Source: Pirellulaceae bacterium (GTDB taxonomy: Bacteria; Planctomycetota; Planctomycetia; Pirellulales; Pirellulaceae). Taken from it: a stretch of DNA of 64,000 bases. The stretch lies in NCBI GenBank assembly GCA_019636375.1, contig JAHBXS010000001.1:682001-746000 (forward strand), read 5' to 3'. The translations under genes were made by a program, and so were the position numbers. The notes under the pieces are model-generated. The model was not told the origin of the DNA, did no database searches, and was given only the letters and a program-made list of their open reading frames with translations. Each line of letters starts with the position of its first letter. Position 1 is the stretch's first letter. Below are positions 53,912 to 62,961 of this stretch, piece by piece.

Positions 53912-55048
53912 ATGACGACCTTTGACCGTTATCTCACGTTGTTTTTCCTTAAAATCTTCGCAATTTGCTTTTTAAGCTTCGCGGGGTTGTACATCGTCAT
54001 TCATCTGTTCAGCAATTTTGATGAGATCATGTCGTTGGGGAAGCGTGAAGGGGGCCAAATCCGCTTCATGCAGATTTTCTATGGCCCGCGTTTATTGGAC
54101 TTGTTTGATCGAATGGGGCCGATCTTGGCACTGGTCGCTGCGATCTTCGCGTTTTCGATGATGCAGAGGCGTCGAGAGATGTCGGCGATTGAGGCGGCAG
54201 GGATTCCCAAATCGAGGATGGTGTTGCCGCTGGTGATTAGTTGCCTCGTGCTGATTGTGTTGGGGACCGTAAGTCGGGAGTTGTGGCTGCCAAAGTTTCG
54301 GAAAGAACTCAGCTTGACCCCGCAGACTTGGTTGGACGAGGACGGCCAAAATTCGGCTTTTCAAAAGGACCATCTTAACGGATTGCTGATTCGAATCCGA
54401 AAGGCAGAAAATGAAGAGCACGAGTACAAAAACATCACTGTGCAAATTCCGATTTACCTCAGCGATCGCGTCTCTAGGATCGTTGCATCCCGAGGAGATT
54501 TTATCGAGGCAACGGAGCACCATCCGGCGGGTTTGTTGCTAGAGGGAATTGCAGAGCCGGTCCAAGCCTGGAAGTTGGATAGCCTTGGCTCTCGCGATCA
54601 GCCTGTCGTATATTTTGCCAAAGGCCATCCGTGGTTGGTGGGAAACCAAGTTTTCATCAGCACGAATTTGACTCGCGAGGAGTTGGCTTACGGCTTGCAA
54701 ATCACGGACTATTCGTCGCTGAGTGAAATGATCGCGTCATTGCAGCGTCCGACTCAATGGTTTTCACGGACCAATCGAATTGCCGTTCACAGTCGAATTG
54801 TGCGACCCATTTTGGACATCGCGTTGATTCTGGTCGCCTTTCCGATTGTCGTCCGTTTTACCGAAGACAATTTGCTGGTAGCGGCAGTGAATTGTGTGGC
54901 GGCGATTTGTGTCTTTCAGGTTTCCGTGATGGCGTTTCAGACCTTGGGTGCCCTCAGTCTCGTGCGCGCCGCGAGTTTGGCGGCGTGGTTACCGGTAATC
55001 TGCTTTGTGCCCCTTTGTGCGGTGACATGGAAAATGTTGGATCGTTGA
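53912..55048 (+). CDS. LptF/LptG family permease
   Basis: 378 residues. Membrane segments: one near the N-terminus (LTLFFLKIFAICFLSFAGLYIVIHLF), one at ~65-85 (ILALVAAIFAFSMM), one at ~105-125 (LVISCLVLIVLGTV), then a long soluble periplasmic domain, then three at the C-terminus. The pattern and RMGPILALVAAIFAFSMMQRRREMSAIEAAGI (cytoplasmic coupling helix with EAAGI) are those of YjgP/YjgQ (LptF/G), which extract lipopolysaccharide with LptB. One subunit only is seen; the partner must be elsewhere. Which of F or G it is cannot be decided. Confidence 0.9.
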   Translation: MTTFDRYLTLFFLKIFAICFLSFAGLYIVIHLFSNFDEIMSLGKREGGQIRFMQIFYGPRLLDLFDRMGPILALVAAIFAFSMMQRRREMSAIEAAGIPKSRMVLPLVISCLVLIVLGTVSRELWLPKFRKELSLTPQTWLDEDGQNSAFQKDHLNGLLIRIRKAENEEHEYKNITVQIPIYLSDRVSRIVASRGDFIEATEHHPAGLLLEGIAEPVQAWKLDSLGSRDQPVVYFAKGHPWLVGNQVFISTNLTREELAYGLQITDYSSLSEMIASLQRPTQWFSRTNRIAVHSRIVRPILDIALILVAFPIVVRFTEDNLLVAAVNCVAAICVFQVSVMAFQTLGALSLVRAASLAAWLPVICFVPLCAVTWKMLDR

Positions 55049-55214
55049 GACCAAGGTTCGTTCCATTAAAAGCCATTTAAAGTTAGGCATTGACTGTTTT
55101 AGCCGGTTCAATCAGCCGGTATAATGGTGGGGCGGCGAAAACGATGACGGCAAACGACGAGATCCGGCACCGTCGATCAACAAAAAAATTCGAAAGCGAA
55201 AAAAAAGCGAACCC

Positions 55215-55691
55215 ATGACCTACGATACGAATCGAATCGAAGCCATCATCGATGCTCATCGGCATCGGCCCGGGGCTACATTGCCGATTTTGCATGACAT
55301 CCAAGAGGCTGTCGGATACGTTCCGGAAGAGAGTATTCCGATAATCGCGGACGCCTTGAATTTGTCGAGGGCCGAAATCTATGGTGCCGTGACTTACTAT
55401 TCCGATTTTCGTATGCAGCCAGCAGGTCGGCATATCGTGCAGGTTTGTCGAGGCGAGGCGTGTCAAGCCAAAGGGGGATGCGATCTCGAAGAGCACGCCA
55501 AGCGGTCCCTGGGGGTTGACTTCCATGAAACGACGAGGGATCGCGAAATCACTCTTGAGCCCGTGTTCTGTTTGGGGAACTGTGCGTGTTCACCCTCCAT
55601 GCGTGTCGGCGATGAGATTTTTGGTCGGGTTGATGAAGTAACCTTCGACGAAGTGATTCGAGACCTTAAGAGCAATCGAGGAGCAAACTAA
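55215..55691 (+). CDS. fdsG: NAD-dependent formate dehydrogenase gamma subunit (NuoE-like)
   Basis: 158 residues of the thioredoxin-like 2Fe-2S family. Ligand Cys78 and Cys83 (VCRGEACQ) and Cys119 and Cys123 (FCLGNCAC) are present. Upstream residues LPILHDIQEAVGYVPEE match the family helix. With FdsB it forms the diaphorase part that passes electrons from formate to NAD. The stop TAA shares one base with the ATG of fdsB, so they are coupled. The alternative name NuoE is excluded by the adjoining molybdopterin subunit. No fdsC, fdsD or fdhD is seen in the window. Confidence 0.9.
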   Translation: MTYDTNRIEAIIDAHRHRPGATLPILHDIQEAVGYVPEESIPIIADALNLSRAEIYGAVTYYSDFRMQPAGRHIVQVCRGEACQAKGGCDLEEHAKRSLGVDFHETTRDREITLEPVFCLGNCACSPSMRVGDEIFGRVDEVTFDEVIRDLKSNRGAN

Positions 55692-57247
55692 TGGCGACGC
55701 GAGTTTTTGTTCCTGCGGACACCACTGCTGCGTCAGTGGGGGCTGATCGAGTGGCAGCGGCGATCGCGGCAGAAGCCGAGCGACGGGGAGAGAATATTGA
55801 ATTAGTGCGAAATGGTTCGCGCGGAATGTTCTGGCTCGAACCGCTTGTCGAAGTTCAGTCAGACATCGGGCGACTGGCTTATGGGCCGGTGACCAAGGCG
55901 GACGTTGCGGGATTGTTTGATGCCGGATTCCTAAAGGGAGGAGCGCATCCGTTAGGACTGGGGTTGACCGGTGAGATTCCCTACTTCAAAAACCAACAAC
56001 GTCTAACGTTCGCGAGGGTGGGGCTGATCGATCCCCTTTCGATTACCGAATATGAAGCCAACGGTGGTTTGGCGGGACTGCGGAAAGCGGTTGCGGTTGC
56101 GCCAGTTCAAATTGTCGATGATGTTAAGGCGTCGGGGTTGCGCGGACGCGGTGGAGCGGCGTTTCCAACCGGGCTCAAATGGCAGACGGTTTTGAATACT
56201 CCCGCTGACCAAAAATATATCGTGTGCAATGCCGACGAAGGGGACTCGGGGACGTTTGCTGATCGGATGTTGATGGAAGGAGACCCTTACTCCTTGATTG
56301 AAGGGATGGTGATTGCGGGGTTGGGAGTCGGTGCCACTCAAGGACACATCTATTTGAGGTCTGAGTATCCGCGTTGTTGGAAGGTGCTCAATGAAGCGAT
56401 CGAGCGGGCTCGTGAGTTCGGCATGTTGGGTGACAATATCTTAGATTCCGGCAAGGCGTTCGAATTGGAAGTTCGCCTCGGTGCTGGTTCTTATGTTTGC
56501 GGAGAAGAGACGGCGTTGCTCGAAAGTCTCGAAGGGAAACGAGGCGAAGTGCGAGCAAAACCACCCGTTCCCGCAATCAGCGGTCTGTTCGGCAAACCGA
56601 CGGTCGTCAACAACGTCATCACTTTGGCAAGTGTCCCCATCATTTTGGGATGCGGTCCGGCGTTTTATCATGACTACGGCATGGGACGTTCGCGAGGAAC
56701 TTTGACATTGCAATTGGCGGGGAACATCAAGTATCCGGGAATGATTGAACGCGCGTTTGGATTGACGCTGAAGGAGTTGCTGTATGACTACGGCGGCGGG
56801 AGTGCCAGCGGCAGGCCGTTGCGAGCGGTGCAGGCAGGTGGGCCGCTTGGAGCCTATATTCCCGTGGAAGATTTCGACATGCCGCTCGATTATGAAGCCT
56901 TCATGGAACGCGGGGCGATGATCGGCCACGGCGGGGTGGTGGCGTTCGACGATACGGTCGACATGCTGAAAATGGCCCGTTTTGCGATGGAATTTTGTGC
57001 CGAAGAGTCGTGCGGGAAGTGTACTCCGTGTCGGATTGGAGCGGTTCGGGGTGTGGAAGTGATCGACCGAATAAAAGCTGGCACGGAGCCGGAGAAAAAC
57101 TTGCAGCTTTTGGAGAGCTTGTGCGATACAATGCAATATGGGTCGTTGTGCGCGATGGGAGGAATGACTCCTTACCCCGTCGTAAGCGCTTTGAAACATT
57201 TTCCAGAAGATTTTGGACTTAAAGAAAATCACAATCCTGAGAACTGA
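55691..57247 (+). CDS. fdsB: NAD-dependent formate dehydrogenase beta subunit (NuoF-like)
   Basis: 518 residues. An N-terminal ~120-residue thioredoxin-like part is fused to the NuoF-type flavoprotein core. FMN/NADH-binding landmarks: GLRGRGGAAFPTGLKW near 150, CNADEGDSGTFADR near 177, YVCGEETALLESLEG near 265. The 4Fe-4S site is CGKCTPCR near 440-447. It accepts electrons from the alpha subunit chain and reduces NAD. Coupled to fdsG by a one-base overlap and 31 bases before fdsA. The size matches the FdsB form rather than plain NuoF (~430). Confidence 0.93.
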   Translation: MATRVFVPADTTAASVGADRVAAAIAAEAERRGENIELVRNGSRGMFWLEPLVEVQSDIGRLAYGPVTKADVAGLFDAGFLKGGAHPLGLGLTGEIPYFKNQQRLTFARVGLIDPLSITEYEANGGLAGLRKAVAVAPVQIVDDVKASGLRGRGGAAFPTGLKWQTVLNTPADQKYIVCNADEGDSGTFADRMLMEGDPYSLIEGMVIAGLGVGATQGHIYLRSEYPRCWKVLNEAIERAREFGMLGDNILDSGKAFELEVRLGAGSYVCGEETALLESLEGKRGEVRAKPPVPAISGLFGKPTVVNNVITLASVPIILGCGPAFYHDYGMGRSRGTLTLQLAGNIKYPGMIERAFGLTLKELLYDYGGGSASGRPLRAVQAGGPLGAYIPVEDFDMPLDYEAFMERGAMIGHGGVVAFDDTVDMLKMARFAMEFCAEESCGKCTPCRIGAVRGVEVIDRIKAGTEPEKNLQLLESLCDTMQYGSLCAMGGMTPYPVVSALKHFPEDFGLKENHNPEN

Positions 57248-57278
57248 TCCAGAAAACTGTTTTTAGAAAGGGAACGAG

Positions 57279-60179
57279 ATGTTGAAGTCGTGTTCTTGCG
57301 GTTCTGGCCAATGCGGCAATGCCTCGCCCGTCGATTTCGGAACACCCCGCAGTCGCAGTTTAGAAATGGTCACGCTGACCATTGATGGGATGCCAATCAC
57401 CGTTCCGGCAGGGACGTCGGTGATGAGGGCCGCAACGGAAGCGGGGGCCAAGGTTCCTAAGCTTTGCGCGACCGATCAATTGGAGTCGTTCGGGTCATGC
57501 CGGTTGTGTTTGGTTCAGATCGAAGGGAAACGCGGCTTCCCGGCATCTTGCACGACACCGGTCGAAGAGGGAATGAAGGTCACGACCCACTCACCTCGTT
57601 TGGCGGAACTTCGTCGTAGTGTGATGGAGCTGTACATCTCCGACCATCCGCTGGACTGTTTGACTTGTACGGCCAACGGCAATTGCGAACTGCAAGACAT
57701 GGCGGGCGTCGTCGGTTTGAGAAACGTTCGTTATGGAATGGCGGGCGAGAACCATTTTGATGCTCACAGCGCCGCACCGATTGACGATTCGAACCCGTAC
57801 TTTTCGTTCGAGCCGAGCAAGTGCATCGTGTGTAGTCGCTGCGTTCGGGCTTGTGAAGAAGTCCAAGGGACGTTTGCGTTGACGATTTCTGGGAGAGGCT
57901 TTGGTTCCAAAGTTTCGGCAAGTGCTGGTGAGTCGTTTTTGGATTCCGAATGCGTCTCATGCGGAGCTTGTGTCAACGTCTGCCCGACGGCGACCCTCTC
58001 TGAAAAATCTTTGATTCAATTGGGCCAAGCCGAGCGGACGGTGACGACGACTTGTGCTTATTGCGGAGTCGGATGCTCCTTCAATGCCGAGGTCAAGGGG
58101 CAAGAAGTCGTGCGGATGGTCCCCAACAAAGACGGCGGGGCCAACGAGGGACACGCTTGTGTGAAAGGCCGCTTTGCTTGGGGCTATGCAACCCACCCAG
58201 ATCGCCTCAAGCATCCGTTGATTCGTAAATCGATCAACGATCCTTGGCAAACCGTTTCTTGGGACGAGGCGTTCGAATATGCGGCCAGCGAGATTCGGCG
58301 GATTCAGGAAAAATACGGTCGCAAGTCTGTGGGGGGAATCACTTCTTCGCGCTGCACGAACGAAGAAACTTGGTTGGTTCAAAAACTGATTCGCACTGCC
58401 TTCGGCAACAACAATGTCGATACGTGCGCTCGGGTTTGCCATTCGCCGACTGGTTACGGATTGAAGCAGACATTGGGCGAGTCGGCGGGGACGCAAGATT
58501 TCTTGTCGGTGGAAGATGCTGACGTGATCATCGTGATGGGAGCGAACCCGACCGATGGGCACCCCGTTTTCGCTTCGCGATTGAAGAGGCGTTTGCGCCA
58601 AGGGGCTCAGCTCATCGTCATCGACCCGCGGGAAATCGATTTGGTCCGTACACCTCACATCGAAGCGAAATATCATTTGCCGCTGCGTCCAGGTACGAAT
58701 GTCGCGATGATCAACGCTCTGGCTCATGTTGTGTTGACTGAAGGGTTGGTTGATCAGGCTTTCGTGGCAAAACGCTGTGAAAAAGAGGCTTTTGAAGAAT
58801 GGCGAGCGTTTATCCTGCGTCCTGAAAATTCTCCAGAAAACGTTGCCGAAATCACGGGTGTTCCCGCCGAAACGATTCGAGCGGCGGCCCGCCTGTATGG
58901 CTCGGCTCGCAATGGGGCCATTTATTATGGTTTAGGAGTGACCGAACACAGCCAGGGCTCGACGACGGTGATGGGGATTGCGAATCTGGCGATGGCCACC
59001 GGCAACATTGGGCGACGCGGTGTGGGGGTCAATCCCTTGCGTGGGCAGAACAATGTTCAGGGTTCTTGCGACATGGGGTCTTATCCGCATGAGTTGCCGG
59101 GCTATCGTTCGGTCAAAGACGACGCGACGCGCGAGCAGTTCAACCAACACTGGAACACGAAACTCGATTCCGAACCTGGATACCGCATTCCCAACATGCT
59201 CGACGCGGCAGTCGAGGGGATTTTCAAGGGGATGTACATCCAAGGAGAAGACGTTGCTCAGTCTGATCCGAACACGAAGCATGTTCACGCTGCACTCAGC
59301 AATTTGGAATGCTTGATTGTGCAAGACATCTTCTTCAATGAGACTTGCAAATTCGCGCATGTGATTTTCCCTGGGGCTTCGTTCCTGGAAAAAGATGGCA
59401 CGTTCACCAACGCCGAGCGGCGGATCTCTCGCGTTCGCAAAATTGTGGAGCCTCTGGCAGGAATGGCCGATTGGGAGGTCACGCTGGGGTTCGCGAAAGC
59501 CTTGGGGGTCCCCATGAGCTACGAGCACCCTGCGGAAATCATGCAGGAAATTGCCGCGCTGACGCCAACGTTCGCAGGGGTGACTTATGAAAAGCTCGAA
59601 CGTTTGGGGAGTATCCAGTGGCCGTGCAACGAGTCGGCGCCTGAAGGGAGCCCGGTAATGCATGTCACGGAGTTCACGCGGGGACTAGGCAAGTTCATTA
59701 TCACCGAATTCGTGCCGACCAAAGAAAAGGTCTCTCGCAAGTTCCCGTTGTTGTTGACCACTGGGCGGATTTTGACCCAGTACAACGTGGGAGCCCAAAC
59801 GCGACGGACGGCCAATAACGTTTGGCACCAAGAAGATCGACTTGAGATTCATCCCGAAGATGCTGCCGAACGAGGAATCAGCGATGGTGACTGGGTGCAT
59901 CTCGCCAGTCGTTCAGGCGAGATCAAAATGCGGGCGATGATTTCAGAACGAATGCAACCCGGCGTGGTCTACACGACGTTCCATTTCCCCGACTCGGGTG
60001 CCAACGTGGTGACCACGGAATTGAGTGACTGGGCGACGAGTTGTCCGGAATATAAAGTCACGGCGGTTCAAGTCAGTCGTTCTGCTGAGCCTCTGGCTTG
60101 GCAAACGCAATATCGTCAATTCAGTGAGGAGCAGGCGAGACTCCTAATGGGTGAAACTTCGGTGACGTCCGCGAAGTAG
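57279..60179 (+). CDS. fdsA: NAD-dependent formate dehydrogenase alpha subunit (molybdopterin)
   Basis: 966 residues. AAAGGGA precedes ATG 57279. Residues ~30-110 are a 2Fe-2S ferredoxin domain (Cys63, 74, 77, 91), then the His-Cys 4Fe-4S region (LDCLTCTANGNCELQ), then two 4Fe-4S motifs (CIVCSRCVRAC, CVSCGACVNVCP), then the molybdopterin domain with its own 4Fe-4S (CAYCGVGC). The metal ligand is Cys387 in RVCHSPTGYG, so the enzyme is the Cys form, not selenocysteine. It oxidises formate to CO2 using a Mo- or W-bis-MGD cofactor. The first ~20 residues, Cys/Gly-rich (CSCGSGQCG), are an unusual extension. Operon fdsG-fdsB-fdsA. Confidence 0.95.
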   Translation: MLKSCSCGSGQCGNASPVDFGTPRSRSLEMVTLTIDGMPITVPAGTSVMRAATEAGAKVPKLCATDQLESFGSCRLCLVQIEGKRGFPASCTTPVEEGMKVTTHSPRLAELRRSVMELYISDHPLDCLTCTANGNCELQDMAGVVGLRNVRYGMAGENHFDAHSAAPIDDSNPYFSFEPSKCIVCSRCVRACEEVQGTFALTISGRGFGSKVSASAGESFLDSECVSCGACVNVCPTATLSEKSLIQLGQAERTVTTTCAYCGVGCSFNAEVKGQEVVRMVPNKDGGANEGHACVKGRFAWGYATHPDRLKHPLIRKSINDPWQTVSWDEAFEYAASEIRRIQEKYGRKSVGGITSSRCTNEETWLVQKLIRTAFGNNNVDTCARVCHSPTGYGLKQTLGESAGTQDFLSVEDADVIIVMGANPTDGHPVFASRLKRRLRQGAQLIVIDPREIDLVRTPHIEAKYHLPLRPGTNVAMINALAHVVLTEGLVDQAFVAKRCEKEAFEEWRAFILRPENSPENVAEITGVPAETIRAAARLYGSARNGAIYYGLGVTEHSQGSTTVMGIANLAMATGNIGRRGVGVNPLRGQNNVQGSCDMGSYPHELPGYRSVKDDATREQFNQHWNTKLDSEPGYRIPNMLDAAVEGIFKGMYIQGEDVAQSDPNTKHVHAALSNLECLIVQDIFFNETCKFAHVIFPGASFLEKDGTFTNAERRISRVRKIVEPLAGMADWEVTLGFAKALGVPMSYEHPAEIMQEIAALTPTFAGVTYEKLERLGSIQWPCNESAPEGSPVMHVTEFTRGLGKFIITEFVPTKEKVSRKFPLLLTTGRILTQYNVGAQTRRTANNVWHQEDRLEIHPEDAAERGISDGDWVHLASRSGEIKMRAMISERMQPGVVYTTFHFPDSGANVVTTELSDWATSCPEYKVTAVQVSRSAEPLAWQTQYRQFSEEQARLLMGETSVTSAK

Positions 60180-60515
60180 ACTATTAGGTGGACTGCTGGT
60201 GTTTTCCGTAAACAGGACCCCATACCCCTCTCGTTCTTTATCTTTACGAGTAAGCTGCTCGTTGACGTGGGTTAATGCGCTTGGAGTAAATTGGGATGTC
60301 TCTGCCGGAACCTAATCGACGTTATTCGCATTCGTTTTCTTGCAAAATGGTCCGAAAGAAGCATTTTCTCCCGGGAAAACGTGAATTGAACGAGTGGTGA
60401 AAAGGGGTTGGGCTGTTCGAAAATGCCCCAGTCGGCTATCATCGAGTGGATTTTCTGGTTGACAAAGACTGTGGTTTTTGTCCGAGTTTAGTTTGGTTGA
60501 GATGGAAAGTATTTG
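60180..60515. other. 336-base gap before the desaturase gene
   Basis: Holds the desaturase promoter region and GGAAAG before its start. No gene, repeat or clear terminator recognised. Confidence 0.35.
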
Positions 60516-61547
60516 ATGAATGAGTTTAATGACTCGACGACTTCGGCAGCACGAGCGGCGAGTGTTGGTTTAGGTGACCATGGTCTAAATAAAAATTATT
60601 CTTCTCAAGAGGGAGTTGACATCTCCGAACAAGTCCCAGAGGCATCGCGGGTTCAAAAGATTGCAATGCTAATTGCAGTGATCGGTCCATTTCTGGGCTG
60701 TATTGTAGCGATCGCGATTTGTTGGCAGTATGGATTTATGGGCTGGCAGTATTTGGCGATGGTTATTGCTGGCTGGGCCTTAACGACTTTGGGGATCACT
60801 GTTGGTTTTCATCGATTGTTGGCTCACAAGTCGTTTGAGACTTATCGTTGGGTTAAAGCCACCCTAATGATGCTGGGGGCATTGAGCGTCGAAGGAGCAC
60901 CGCTCGTCTGGTGTGCGGTGCATCGACGGCATCACGGACATAGTGACCAAGAGGGGGATCCGCACTCACCTAATCTGGCCGGACATGGTTTTAAAGGAAT
61001 GATCAAGGGGCTCTGGCACGGACAAATCGGTTGGCTGTTCAGCGGCTATTGGTCAAAACCAAATTTTGAAAAGTACATCCCAGATTTGACAAAAGATCGA
61101 CTGCTGCGTTGGATCGACAAGAACTATTATTTGTTTGTGATTTTATCGTTAGTTGGCCCAGCAGCCTTGGGTTACGCAATTGAAGCGTATCTTGGGGTGC
61201 GGAATCCCTGGTATGGCGCAGGGCTCGGATTCCTGTGGGGCGGTTTAGTACGAATTTTCTTGACCCATCATGTGACGTGGTCGATCAACTCAGTTTGCCA
61301 TGTCTTTGGCAAACGGCATTTCCGTTCCGGAGATCATTCGACGAACAATGCGGTTTGTGCGATGTTGAGCATGGGTGAGGGCTGGCACAACAATCATCAC
61401 GCTTTTCCCTCATCGGCGCGGCATGGTTTGTTCTGGTATCAGTTTGATATGAGCTGGATCGTGATTCGAACGATGCAGATGGTCGGCTTGGCTTGGGATG
61501 TCAAACTGCCCAGCAAGCGTGCCTTGGAGGCTCGACGTATTCACTAA
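60516..61547 (+). CDS. Acyl-CoA delta-9 desaturase-type fatty acid desaturase
   Basis: 343 residues from ATG 60516 (the TTG before it adds one residue). All three His boxes of the di-iron family are present: HRLLAH near 100, HRRHH near 137, and HNNHH near 290. Four membrane helices frame them (LIAVIGPFLGCIVAIAICWQ, YLAMVIAGWALTTLGITVGF, and YLFVILSLVGPAALGYAIEAYL, GLGFLWGGLVRIFL). It puts a cis double bond in membrane acyl chains and needs electrons from a ferredoxin or cytochrome. The polar first ~45 residues are not in the core family. A Rho-independent terminator follows. Confidence 0.92.
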   Translation: MNEFNDSTTSAARAASVGLGDHGLNKNYSSQEGVDISEQVPEASRVQKIAMLIAVIGPFLGCIVAIAICWQYGFMGWQYLAMVIAGWALTTLGITVGFHRLLAHKSFETYRWVKATLMMLGALSVEGAPLVWCAVHRRHHGHSDQEGDPHSPNLAGHGFKGMIKGLWHGQIGWLFSGYWSKPNFEKYIPDLTKDRLLRWIDKNYYLFVILSLVGPAALGYAIEAYLGVRNPWYGAGLGFLWGGLVRIFLTHHVTWSINSVCHVFGKRHFRSGDHSTNNAVCAMLSMGEGWHNNHHAFPSSARHGLFWYQFDMSWIVIRTMQMVGLAWDVKLPSKRALEARRIH

Positions 61548-61593
61548 CCGTTGTCGGTTATTTCGAATTTGGACTTAATTGATTTGAATCGTA

Positions 61594-61626
61594 GCGGCCG
61601 GCGATGACAACGCGGGCCGCTTTTTT
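61594..61626 (+). terminator. Rho-independent terminator
   Basis: Stem GCGGCC (61594-61599) and GGCCGC (61615-61620) followed by TTTTTT. It ends the desaturase gene. Confidence 0.75.
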
Positions 61627-61631
61627 GTTTT

Positions 61632-61700
61632 GTAACCGTTCACAGTGTGAATGGCCATTTTGGTTTTCACGTCGTGAAAAGGCGGACGCAGCCAAGGAAC
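61632..61700. repeat. Two-hairpin repeat element, copy 2
   Basis: GTAACCGTTCACA (12 of 13 bases match) then hairpins TTCACA-G-TGTGAA and TTTTCAC-GTC-GTGAAAA, then GGCGGACGCAGCC. Same plan as 2233-2305 with the pairing kept. The gap 61701-62106 carries no gene that I can support. Confidence 0.7.
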
Positions 61701-62106
61701 ACGCCTCAGCAAGACCATTTGATATGCGATTCGCCCAAGCGAGAATCGGCAATGCTCTATTAGGTACCCCTTTAACGGATAACTTTCTTTTTGGCTAGGA
61801 AATATCCAGCTTTTGGGATTCACCGCAAAAACCTCACTAAATTCTTCTAAAACCATCTATCGAAATCAGAGGTTTTGAAACTAGAATAGTAGAGGGGGTG
61901 TTTTAGGATAACTCGACTTCGTTAGCGGCTAGAGTTGTTATGGAACAGCAACGAGGCCTGTACGGTCCGAGCAGATGCCGTGGCGACGACACCGCACAGG
62001 GATCATAATGTCGGTTCGAGTGGTCCCAAGTATATGCACATAGGGTCAAAATTGACCGGTCCAGAGATGAGGCAAAGATTTGGACGATGTGTACAGGGAG
62101 AATTCT

Positions 62107-62841
62107 GTGAAAGATCGTAAAGTGGTATTTCGCGCCTTTTGGACGGAAATGGTGGCGCTGAATTTTCAAATTGATCCCGCACGGCTAGAACCGCATATCC
62201 CGCCTGGGTTAGAGGTGGATTTCCATAACGATGCCGCCTATATCAGTTTGATTTTTGCCAACTGTCGAGACGTCCGGATATTTGGTTTGCCGTTGCCGAT
62301 CGTTCGGGGCTACAAGACGGTGTTCTTGAGATTTTATGTTCGGCGTCGGACGGCAGGAGGTTTCGAGCATGGCAGTTGCATGGTGAAGAGTCTTGTCTCA
62401 AGTCGATTGGCCCAGTGGAGCATGAAGCGGACGATTCACACCCCGACTTCAATTGTGAAAATCACCAGCAAGACCTCAGGTTTTGACGCCCTAAAGGGGG
62501 CCGACAGTATTCCTGAGGCCGATTACAACTGGTATGTGAACGACGAAACGAACCGGCTGAAAATTAAGGCTCGACATCGGATGCCAAACCTTTCCAAAGA
62601 TACCAAAGTCGGTTTTATTTTGAATCGCAACTTTCATTTCGTCGAAGAGGACGGGAAGACACTGGCCTTTCCGATGGAAGTGTCTTCGGCAAACGTCTGG
62701 GATGCCGGACAAGCCTCTTTTTCCTGCGATTCGAAAGGGATTTTTGGCGCGGAATTCTCAGGAGCGTTGGGACGCCGTCCGATCTCAGTATTTTTGGCCG
62801 AAAAGAACACTACTTATTTTTACGCTCCCGATGCTGTTTAG
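62107..62841 (+). CDS. DUF2071 domain protein
   Basis: 244 residues from GTG 62107, preferred because CAGGGAGA lies 6 bases upstream; ATG 62080 would add nine residues. The family start RAFWTEMVALNFQIDPARLEPHIPPGLEVD matches DUF2071 (YqjF-like), and later VFLRFYVRRRTAGGFEHG and FLNRNFH... fit. These are soluble beta-rich proteins of unknown role. No neighbour gives a hint. Expressed alone as far as can be seen. Confidence 0.8.
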   Translation: MKDRKVVFRAFWTEMVALNFQIDPARLEPHIPPGLEVDFHNDAAYISLIFANCRDVRIFGLPLPIVRGYKTVFLRFYVRRRTAGGFEHGSCMVKSLVSSRLAQWSMKRTIHTPTSIVKITSKTSGFDALKGADSIPEADYNWYVNDETNRLKIKARHRMPNLSKDTKVGFILNRNFHFVEEDGKTLAFPMEVSSANVWDAGQASFSCDSKGIFGAEFSGALGRRPISVFLAEKNTTYFYAPDAV

Positions 62842-62961
62842 TTCACGAATGCGATGACATCGGAACCGTCCCGTTGATTGCCTTGGAGTTCGATGCCTTC
62901 TATAATCGTTTGGCGTCAGCCAGCTTTTGTTTGAGCTTCATTTAAGATAATTTTGGAAGAG

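Noticed and set aside
57279-60179. Selenocysteine-type formate dehydrogenase
   Set aside because: The metal ligand position is a TGC-coded Cys in the RVCHSP motif, and no in-frame TGA is present.
61548-62106. tRNA or riboswitch in the gap before the DUF2071 gene
   Set aside because: Only a terminator and a two-hairpin repeat could be seen. No cloverleaf or known riboswitch core was found.
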